In this document: positions 59,611 through 64,000 of the stretch, in pieces
Position numbering within the stretch: position 1 is the first letter of the stretch
Layout: every line of letters starts with the position of its first letter
Source of the DNA: CAILZL01 sp050248275
GTDB lineage: Bacteria; Pseudomonadota; Gammaproteobacteria; Steroidobacterales; Steroidobacteraceae
Direction of reading: 5' to 3'
Length of the DNA: 64,000 nt
NCBI GenBank assembly: GCA_050248275.1
Contig: JBFWSR010000016.1
Location: 1-64,000 of the forward strand
Notes under the pieces: generated by a model
Seen by the model: only the letters and a program-made list of their open reading frames with translations
The model's database searches: none
Told to the model about the DNA's origin: nothing
Made by a program: the position numbers and the translations under genes

Positions 59611-61662
59611 ATGCGTTTATTCGTCGCAGGCGTATCGTTGCTGGTCAGCACGCTGGCTGGCGCGGCCGAAGGCATGTGGACACTGGATAACCTGCCGGTG
59701 CAGCAGTTGCAGGCCAATTACGCCTTCACGCCCGGTCAGGACTGGATCAACAAGGTGATGCATTCATCGGTGCGTCTGGCGCAGGGCTGTTCGGGATCGT
59801 TTATCTCGCCTGCCGGTCTGGTGATGACCAATCATCATTGCAGTGTGCGTTGCATTGCGGACCTGTCATCTGCCAGCAAGGACTATATCCGTGATGGCTT
59901 CCTGGCGGCGAGCCGCGCACAGGAGCTTCGCTGTCCTCTTCTGGAGCTGAATCGGCTGGAGCAGATTACCGATGTCACGGCCACGATCAAGGCCGCGACC
60001 AATGCATTGCGCGGCGATGCGTTCATGCAGGCGTTGAACGCGGCCAAGGCCCGACTGACTTCGACCTGCATCGGCGCGGCGCGCACCACAGTTCGTTGCG
60101 ATGTGGTGGATTTGTATCAGGGCGGGATGTATCACCTGTATCGCTATCACCGCTTTCAGGATGTGCGGCTGGTGTGGGCGCCCGAACAGGCTGCGGCTTT
60201 CTTCGGCGGCGATCCCGACAACTTCAACTTTCCCCGCTACGATCTGGATGTGACTTTCCTGCGCGCCTATGAGAATGGCAAGCCGGCGCGCATCAAGGAT
60301 TACTTTCGCTTCAAGGCGACCGGCGCCGAACCGGGTGAGCTCACGTTCGTGACCGGACATCCCGGCGCCACCCAGCGCGGGCTGACCGTGGCGCAACTGA
60401 CGACGTTGCGCGATGTGCGCTATCAGCGCGATTTGCTGCTGTATGCCGAACTGCGCGGTGTGTTGCAGCAGTATCAGAAACTGGGCAGCGAGCCGCAGCG
60501 GATTGCCGCTGGCGATCTGTTCAGCATCGAAAACACCTTGAAGGCACGCCGTGGTGCGCTGGCAACTTTGCAAGACGCCGAGTTCGTACGCAGCAAGCAG
60601 CAGGCTGAAGCCGCGTTGCAGCAGTATGTGGAGACCGACCCGGAACTTGCGGCAGCGCGTACGGCGTGGCAGGACATTGCCGCTGCGGAAGCGGTGTATC
60701 GCCTGATCGGCAATGAGTATTACTTCATTGAATCCGGGCGCGGTTTCCTCAGCAGTTATTTCAACTTTGCCCGCATGCTGGTGCGCGGCGCCGCCGAACG
60801 CGCCAAACCCGATGGCGAACGCCTGCCGGAATTTGCCGAGGCCGAACTGCCTGCGCTGGAACAGTCCTTGTTCAGTGATGCGCCGCTCTATCCGGAATAC
60901 GAACAATTGAAGCTGTCCTGGTCGCTGGCCAAGTTGCGTGAATGGCTGGGCGCCGATCATCCATTGGTGCGCAAGGTGCTGGGCAAGGAATCTCCGGAAC
61001 AGCTCGCGGCACGCCTGATCGGCGCCACGCAATTGGGCGATGTCGCCTTGCGCAAGACACTGTGGGCGGATGACGGCGCCGTTGCGCAGTCGAACGACCC
61101 CTTCATTCAATTGGCGGCGATGATCGAGCCTGAAGCGCGCGCACTGCGCAAACGTTACGACAACGAAATCGAATCAGTACGTGAGCGTGTCGGACAGTTG
61201 CTTGCCGAAGTGCGCTTCAAGCAATCTGGTAAACAACTGCCTCCCGACGCCACGTTCACGCTGCGCCTGTCTTATGGCGAAGTGCGCGGCTGGCGCGACG
61301 GCGAGCGCGACATCGAGCCATTCACCGATATTGACGGCGCGTTTGCGCGTCATACCGGTGCCGAGCCGTTCGCCCTGCCGGGCAGTTGGCTGGCGGCCAG
61401 GGATCGGTTGGATGGCAGTCGGCGTCTCAATTTCGTCACCACCCATGACATCATCGGCGGCAACTCCGGCAGTCCGGTCATCAATCGCAATGCCGAAATT
61501 GTCGGTCTGATCTTCGATGGCAACATCCATTCCCTGGGGGGCGGCTTCTGGTACGACGCGCGTCTGAACCGGGCCGTGGCAGTCCATCCGGCGGCGATTC
61601 TGGAGGCGCTGCGTGTGATCTATCCGGCGCCGACGCTGTTGCAGGAGTTGACCGCACGTTAA
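59611..61662 (+). CDS. S46 family dipeptidyl-peptidase (DPP7/DPP11-like), periplasmic
   Basis: A 683-residue secreted serine exopeptidase with a chymotrypsin fold. Signal peptide about 1-19 (SLLVSTLAGAAEG). The mature N-terminus MWTLDNLPVQQL is typical. The catalytic His is in VMTNHHCSVR (NHHC at 74-77), the Asp in FFGGDPDNFNFPRYDLDVTFLRAY, and Ser619 in DIIGGNSGSPVINRNAEIVGLIFDGN. It would release dipeptides from peptide N-termini for nutrition. Family members are found in Bacteroidetes and in environmental Gammaproteobacteria such as Xanthomonadales. It stands alone. Confidence 0.93.
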   Translation: MRLFVAGVSLLVSTLAGAAEGMWTLDNLPVQQLQANYAFTPGQDWINKVMHSSVRLAQGCSGSFISPAGLVMTNHHCSVRCIADLSSASKDYIRDGFLAASRAQELRCPLLELNRLEQITDVTATIKAATNALRGDAFMQALNAAKARLTSTCIGAARTTVRCDVVDLYQGGMYHLYRYHRFQDVRLVWAPEQAAAFFGGDPDNFNFPRYDLDVTFLRAYENGKPARIKDYFRFKATGAEPGELTFVTGHPGATQRGLTVAQLTTLRDVRYQRDLLLYAELRGVLQQYQKLGSEPQRIAAGDLFSIENTLKARRGALATLQDAEFVRSKQQAEAALQQYVETDPELAAARTAWQDIAAAEAVYRLIGNEYYFIESGRGFLSSYFNFARMLVRGAAERAKPDGERLPEFAEAELPALEQSLFSDAPLYPEYEQLKLSWSLAKLREWLGADHPLVRKVLGKESPEQLAARLIGATQLGDVALRKTLWADDGAVAQSNDPFIQLAAMIEPEARALRKRYDNEIESVRERVGQLLAEVRFKQSGKQLPPDATFTLRLSYGEVRGWRDGERDIEPFTDIDGAFARHTGAEPFALPGSWLAARDRLDGSRRLNFVTTHDIIGGNSGSPVINRNAEIVGLIFDGNIHSLGGGFWYDARLNRAVAVHPAAILEALRVIYPAPTLLQELTAR

Positions 61663-61778
61663 TCGTCTTGTTGGTCTTGAAGGTGCGCCCGTTCACAGTT
61701 CCAGATGGGCTGAGCAGCTAAAGTTTTACGGCGAATTTCCGATCCAGTCCTGGCTGCAAGCCATTTTTTGAGGTCGCC

Positions 61779-62975
61779 GTGTCCGTGTCTGCTCGCAATG
61801 TGCTGTTGGTGGTTGATGACGACCCGGAGCTGCTGGCGCTGATTGCCGAGATCGGCAAGCGTAGCGGCTACTCTGTCGTGACGGCCGATTCCGGCGGCGC
61901 ATTTCGTCAGGCAGTGGCCCAGGACCAGCCGGATCTGGTGATTCTGGACTTGCAGATGGCCGACATGGATGGTGTTGAAGGATTAAGGCATCTGGCGGCA
62001 ACTGCGAGCAAGGCCGATGTACTGTTGCTCAGCGGCATGGACAGCAAGGTGCTGGGTACGGCGCGCCAGTTCGGTCTGTCGCTGGGCTTGCGCATGCTGG
62101 ATGCGCTGCAGAAGCCGGTGCGCATGCGCGAACTGGAGGCTTATCTGCTCAAGTGCAACGGTGAGCGGGCGCCGTTGACCGGCGATGAATTCCGTCGTGC
62201 CATCGCCGAGTACGAGTTGGTGCTGCATTACCAGCCGATCCTGCATCACGCCGAACACACCTGGGCGGTCGGTACTGTGGAGGCGCTGGTGCGCTGGCAA
62301 CACCCACAACGCGGCCTGTTGTACCCGGCGCAGTTCCTGCCGCTGGTGGAACACGAAAATCTGATGGCTGAGATGACCGATTTCGTGCTGACGGAGTCGT
62401 TGCGTCAGGTGGGGCACTGGCATGCGTGCGGTCTGCATGTCGGTCTGGCGGTCAACCTGGCGGCCCGTACCGTATCCGATCTGAATTTCCCTGATCGTCT
62501 CTCGCAGGTGTTGCGCGAATATGGCGTGCCACCGGCTTATTTGTGTTTTGAGGTCACGGAAGCGGCTTCAGTGGGGGATCAGGAACTGGTGCTGGACAGT
62601 TTTGCCCGCCTGCGGCTGCGTGGCGTGGAGCTGGCGCTCGATGATTTCGGCGTCGGTACTTCATCGGTGACACAGTTGTACAAGATGCCTTACAGCAGCA
62701 TCAAGATCGACCGGGCGCTGATTGCCGAAACGAATCATTCGCAGCAGGCGCGTACCGTGGTGTCGGCGCTGGTGGATCTGGGACATAAACTGTCTCTGAG
62801 CGTCTGCGCCGAGGGGGTGGAAACCCAGGCGGCCTTCGAGCGCGTCAGTCGTCTGGGCTGTGATCGCGTGCAGGGGGATTACATCAGCAAGCCGGTGACG
62901 GCGGTGGAGCTGGAATCCTTCATTCGTTCCTGGGGCGCAGAGCACCAGCAGGATTCAACCCTGCTTGCCGGGTGA
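61779..62975 (+). CDS. Response regulator with EAL-domain output (c-di-GMP phosphodiesterase)
   Basis: A 398-residue protein: receiver domain 1-125 (VVDDDPEL, phospho-acceptor Asp in LVILDLQMADMDG, QKPVR) and EAL domain 135-385. The metal and catalytic residues are kept: EAL in TVEALVRWQHP, Asn in AVNLAARTV, Glu in FEVTEAA, DDFGVGTSS, KIDRAL and AEGVET. It should therefore hydrolyse cyclic di-GMP. No GGDEF domain is present. It lies convergent with and overlaps by 21 bases the kinase gene on the minus strand, which could be its partner although NarX-type kinases normally pair with LuxR-type regulators. Confidence 0.93.
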   Translation: MSVSARNVLLVVDDDPELLALIAEIGKRSGYSVVTADSGGAFRQAVAQDQPDLVILDLQMADMDGVEGLRHLAATASKADVLLLSGMDSKVLGTARQFGLSLGLRMLDALQKPVRMRELEAYLLKCNGERAPLTGDEFRRAIAEYELVLHYQPILHHAEHTWAVGTVEALVRWQHPQRGLLYPAQFLPLVEHENLMAEMTDFVLTESLRQVGHWHACGLHVGLAVNLAARTVSDLNFPDRLSQVLREYGVPPAYLCFEVTEAASVGDQELVLDSFARLRLRGVELALDDFGVGTSSVTQLYKMPYSSIKIDRALIAETNHSQQARTVVSALVDLGHKLSLSVCAEGVETQAAFERVSRLGCDRVQGDYISKPVTAVELESFIRSWGAEHQQDSTLLAG

Positions 62976-64000
62976 TTTGCCGCGCTGCTTGCGCAGCAGT
63001 TGCAGCGGACAGGACAGCGCAATCCGGGTGCCGCTCTTCAGGGTTTCAAAGCTGATCGTACCGCCCACCGTGCGGGCGCGATATTCCATGATTTTCAGCC
63101 CGATTCCCGGCTTGCCGTTGCTCAGTCCGGTGTCAAGACCAATGCCGTTGTCGGTAACGCTCAAGTACAGGCGGCGCGCGGTGGTGCGCAGTTCGATATG
63201 GATGTTGCTGGCGCGTGCATGCCGCGCAGCATTGGTGGTGGCCTCCTGGGCGATGCGGTAGATGTGGGTGGCCAGGCCTTCGTCCAGCTCCGTCAGTTGC
63301 GCGTGGCTGTCATCGAAGCTGCAGTTGAGATTGTAAATATCCGAGCAGCGCGCGGCCAATTGTCGCAAGGCTTCACGAATGCCGCCGCGTTCCAGATTCA
63401 CCGGCGCCAGCCCGCGCGCCAGCGCGCGGGTGCTGTGGATGGTGCGCGCAATCAGCTCGCTCAGCTTGGACACCTGCGGCAGATAAGGCGAATGTTCGCG
63501 CGCCATCTGCACTTCCATGCCTTTCATCATTAAAGACAGGCCCGTCAGCTCCTGGCCCAGTCCATCATGCAGATCGCTGCCCAGACGACGTTGTTCGCGG
63601 TTGGAAATATCGAGGATTTCCTGTTCGAGTTCCTTGCGGTTGGTGATGTCGCGCTCCGTGCATACCACGCCGATCAATTCACCGTGATGGTCGCGCAGCG
63701 GAATGCGCGAACCGACCAGCCAGTGCATCGAACCATCCTGTGCCTCCACGGCACGCTCCTGTTCCACCAGCGAGCGGCCGGAGTTCAGCACCATGGCATC
63801 CAGCAGTTCCATGTCGCGCGCATGCTCCTGGCCCGGCAGTTCGCTGAGGCGCTTGCCGATGGCTGCAGAGCGGCGGCGTTTGAGTCTGGCCAGCATGGCC
63901 TGATTGATCACCGTCAGCCGGGAATGCGCATCGACGGCATAAATATGTTCCGGCAGATTGTCGATGATGGCGGTCAGCAGCGTGCGCTGCTCGTCGAGCG
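62955..64000 (-). CDS. PAS/NarX-type sensor histidine kinase, N-terminus beyond the right edge
   Basis: The frame stays open to the window end (LDEQRTLLTAIIDNLPEHIYAVDAHSRLTVINQAML at the edge), so the start is outside. A PAS/PAC domain (LVGSRIPLRDHHGELIGVVCTERDITNRKELEQEI) precedes a HisKA_3 domain with the acceptor His in SNREQRRLGSDLHDGLGQELTGLSLMMKGME. The ATPase domain has HIYRIAQEATTNAARHARASNIHI, VTDNGIGLD and GIGLKIMEYRA. The part visible is about 348 residues and ends in a basic tail (LLRKQRGKSPGKQG). The signal is unknown. Confidence 0.9.
   Translation of the reverse strand, partial: LDEQRTLLTAIIDNLPEHIYAVDAHSRLTVINQAMLARLKRRRSAAIGKRLSELPGQEHARDMELLDAMVLNSGRSLVEQERAVEAQDGSMHWLVGSRIPLRDHHGELIGVVCTERDITNRKELEQEILDISNREQRRLGSDLHDGLGQELTGLSLMMKGMEVQMAREHSPYLPQVSKLSELIARTIHSTRALARGLAPVNLERGGIREALRQLAARCSDIYNLNCSFDDSHAQLTELDEGLATHIYRIAQEATTNAARHARASNIHIELRTTARRLYLSVTDNGIGLDTGLSNGKPGIGLKIMEYRARTVGGTISFETLKSGTRIALSCPLQLLRKQRGKSPGKQG

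Noticed and set aside
59866..61110. 414-codon open frame opposite the S46 peptidase gene
   Set aside because: The plus strand holds a complete S46 peptidase with signal peptide and catalytic triad.

Overview
The window is a dense chromosomal stretch of moderately high G+C with no insertion sequence, phage, plasmid or CRISPR array. The conserved blocks ftsY-ftsE-ftsX-rpoH, rpmB-rpmG and radC next to coaBC-dut with pyrE close by are the arrangement typical of Gammaproteobacteria. The S46 peptidase, AmpG-like permease and TfpX-type pilin accessory protein fit an environmental, aerobic, non-enteric member. I do not assign a genus.

Layout. 1-4289: the tail of a HerA-like ATPase, a DUF2780 protein, a small zinc-ribbon protein, an acyl desaturase, mutM and a dodecin. 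4302-7161 (minus): gamma-glutamyltransferase, coaD and rsmD. 7241-10939 (plus): SRP receptor FtsY, division ABC complex FtsEX and heat-shock sigma factor RpoH; the rpoH promoter region carries a perfect CIRCE operator. 11015-17901: an OmpA-type lipoprotein, L28/L33, radC, coaBC, dut, pyrE and an AmpG-like permease. 18012-23755: a signalling block with a PAS chemoreceptor behind a sigma-28-like promoter, a PAS histidine kinase, and a kinase/ANTAR-regulator pair with a long structured leader. 24105-32935: trmB, then a heavy-metal RND efflux operon facing an OmpR-type two-component system across a shared promoter region with a PmrA/QseB-like box.

32930-41593 is a carbon-overflow cluster: an atypical pyruvate kinase-like protein diverges from alpha-glucan phosphorylase, transaldolase, acetate kinase and phosphoketolase. 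Together these could turn stored glucan into acetyl phosphate, acetate and ATP, but the phosphoketolase frame is cut by one in-frame amber codon. 41748-52863 holds a B12-binding radical SAM protein, a TMTC-like membrane protein overlapping a DD-carboxypeptidase gene, a DUF3617 protein, TfpX, a cytochrome c with an ABC-2 exporter, MAPEG, a truncated hemoglobin, OmpW and a DUF3465 protein. 52963-64000 holds tRNA-Gly(CCC), dctA, a three-lipoprotein CsgG/DUF4810/DUF799 operon, pirin-azoR with a divergent LysR regulator, an AlkD-like protein, an S46 peptidase, a REC-EAL regulator and the end of a NarX-type kinase cut by the right edge.

The observations most worth following are the CIRCE site in front of rpoH (HrcA control of sigma-32), the amber codon in phosphoketolase, the ANTAR system with its structured leader, and the PmrA-like box between the efflux operon and its regulator.
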